In this document: in pieces, positions 63,028-64,000 of the stretch
Numbering within the stretch: position 1 is the first letter of the stretch
How the letters are laid out: each line of letters begins with the position of its first letter
Assembly: GCA_002311645.1 (NCBI GenBank)
Contig: DBYW01000035.1
Span: forward strand, 45,018 to 109,017
Direction of reading: 5' to 3'
Length of the DNA stretch: 64,000 bases
Origin: Bacteroidales bacterium UBA1176
GTDB lineage: Bacteria; Bacteroidota; Bacteroidia; Bacteroidales; WCHB1-69
Notes under the pieces: generated by a model
What the model saw: only the letters and a program-made list of their open reading frames with translations
The model's database searches: none
Told to the model about the DNA's origin: nothing
Made by a program: the position numbers and the translations under genes

Positions 63028-63444
63028 ATGATGAGTACTTTATTACAATGGTCAACTGTTTTAAGCCCCATCCTAGGAGTGATAGCTATAATTACTGCAT
63101 TATTTATTGCTCGACATTCGTCACGCGATGCGGAGAAGCAAATCAAAGCCATTTATAACTTGTTGGATGTGTTTGTGGCATCGCAAAATCCAAATATGAT
63201 GGTTGCAAAAAAACAGTATGAACAACAGATGGCGCAATTAGACGAACAGATTCAAGAAGCAAAAGAAGAGTTTGAAATTGTTAATCCTTTCTTTGGGCGA
63301 GGAGGCGCTCTCATTAACGATATTGAATATTTGGAAGAAAAAAATCAGCAAAAACAACATATAGACGATTTGTTGCGCCAGCGCAAAGAACTAGAATGTC
63401 AGTTGGGCTTGATTCAGTCATATTTGGATAAAGTGAAGAAGTAA
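63028..63444 (+). CDS. Membrane-anchored coiled-coil protein of unknown function
   Basis: 138 residues. One transmembrane helix at about 8-28 (WSTVLSPILGVIAIITALFI), then a basic patch (ARHSSRDAEKQIKA) and two coiled coils (QYEQQMAQLDEQIQEAKEEF, KQHIDDLLRQRKELECQLGL). No family recognised. It lies three bases before hsdS in the type I locus. Linking restriction to the membrane would be unusual. Confidence 0.72.
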   Translation: MMSTLLQWSTVLSPILGVIAIITALFIARHSSRDAEKQIKAIYNLLDVFVASQNPNMMVAKKQYEQQMAQLDEQIQEAKEEFEIVNPFFGRGGALINDIEYLEEKNQQKQHIDDLLRQRKELECQLGLIQSYLDKVKK

Positions 63445-63447
63445 GTT

Positions 63448-64000
63448 ATGGAAATGAAGAGATATAAACTGGGAGAACTATTAGATGTTACACGTGGCGC
63501 AAGCCTTTCGGGTAATTATTATGCTACTGAAGGAAAATATGTGCGTTTGACTTGTGGCAACTTCGACTATAACAATAATTGTTTCAAGGAAAACACATCT
63601 AAAGACAATTTATACTACACTGGTCCTATCAAGTCTGAGTTTATTATGCAAAAAGGTGATATTATTACACCTTTGACAGAACAAGCTATTGGACTACTAG
63701 GTTCTACTGCTATGATACCTGAAAGTGGAAAGTATATTCAAAGTCAAGATGTAGCAAAAATTTCTTGCAATGAAGACTTGTTGTACCCGAATTATGCCTA
63801 TTATTTGATCTCTTCTAAACTTGTCAAGAACCAATTGAGTGCAGCTGCACAGCAGACTAAAATACGTCATACATCTCCTGATAAAATCAAGGATTGCACT
63901 GTGTGGATTCCAGACATTAACACTCAGAAAAAGGTAGGTGATTTGCTGGCAAGAATTGATCGCAAGATTGCTCTCAATCGAGCGATAAATCAGAATTTAG
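63448..64000 (+). CDS. hsdS: Type I restriction specificity subunit S, 3'-truncated by window edge
   Basis: 184 codons from ATG 63448 (MEMKRYKLGELLDVTRGASL), open at the right edge. The first target-recognition domain is visible: LTCGNFDYNNNC, KGDIITPLTEQAIGLLGSTA, and LYPNYAYYLISSKLVKNQLS. It is followed by the conserved central-helix region, IPDINTQKKVGDLLARIDRK and IALNRAINQNL. It reads half of the DNA recognition site. The second TRD lies outside the window, so specificity and completeness cannot be judged. Confidence 0.95.
   Translation, partial: MEMKRYKLGELLDVTRGASLSGNYYATEGKYVRLTCGNFDYNNNCFKENTSKDNLYYTGPIKSEFIMQKGDIITPLTEQAIGLLGSTAMIPESGKYIQSQDVAKISCNEDLLYPNYAYYLISSKLVKNQLSAAAQQTKIRHTSPDKIKDCTVWIPDINTQKKVGDLLARIDRKIALNRAINQNL

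Overview
The window comes from a member of the Bacteroidota, most likely an uncultured Bacteroidales. Many genes are preceded by the phylum's -7 promoter box TAnnTTTG, ribosome-binding sites are mostly weak, and several gene sets are phylum-specific: gldF/gldG, a PorG-like type IX secretion protein, a TonB-dependent receptor with a carboxypeptidase-like regulatory domain, DUF4837, a CHU_C-type C-terminal domain, and a T9SS-sorted subtilase. No rRNA, CRISPR array or intact transposase was seen. Only one tRNA gene (Asp) was found. The assignment to order is inference from gene content and synteny.

Layout, left half. 1-9.5 kb: the 3' part of gcvP, gldF-gldG, a large secreted M16 peptidase and ahcY. 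9.5-16 kb: small secreted proteins and lipoproteins, a phosphodiester glycosidase, a Fib_succ-domain protein convergent with dprA, a DUF4837 lipoprotein, and an ECF sigma factor coupled to a membrane protein that carries a CHU_C domain. 16-25 kb: mutS, a 2[4Fe-4S] ferredoxin, and an envelope-assembly block read on the minus strand (porG, uppS, bamA, three ompH/skp paralogues). 25-35 kb: translation genes infC-rpmI-rplT, rpsF-rpsR-rplI and rpsP-rimM, interleaved with a large TolB-like/beta-barrel protein and a TonB-dependent receptor. infC appears to start at AUU.

Layout, right half. 35-39 kb: tRNA-Asp, a small accessory stretch (DUF4143 ATPase, remnant of a wHTH/ATP-binding gene), and a T9SS-sorted S8 protease. 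39-54 kb: an AddA-like helicase-nuclease, prfA, sufC-sufD without sufB, an M16 peptidase, an LtaS-like phosphotransferase, a GT39-like glycosyltransferase, purC and metG. 53.9-56.2 kb: a decayed, repeat-rich accessory zone with a truncated Bro-N gene, a VbhA-like antitoxin without toxin, two remnants of a type I hsdR-like 5' end, and a four-helix-bundle protein between them. 56.2-64 kb: a type I restriction-modification locus (GIY-YIG protein, hsdR, hsdM, PD-(D/E)XK protein, membrane coiled-coil protein, hsdS) running off the right edge.

Working together: gldF/G, porG, bamA/ompH and the sorted cargo proteins all bear on outer-membrane assembly and type IX secretion. The translation genes are expressed from near-identical promoters. 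The right end is a defence locus with three non-canonical extra genes, next to the wreckage of an earlier one.
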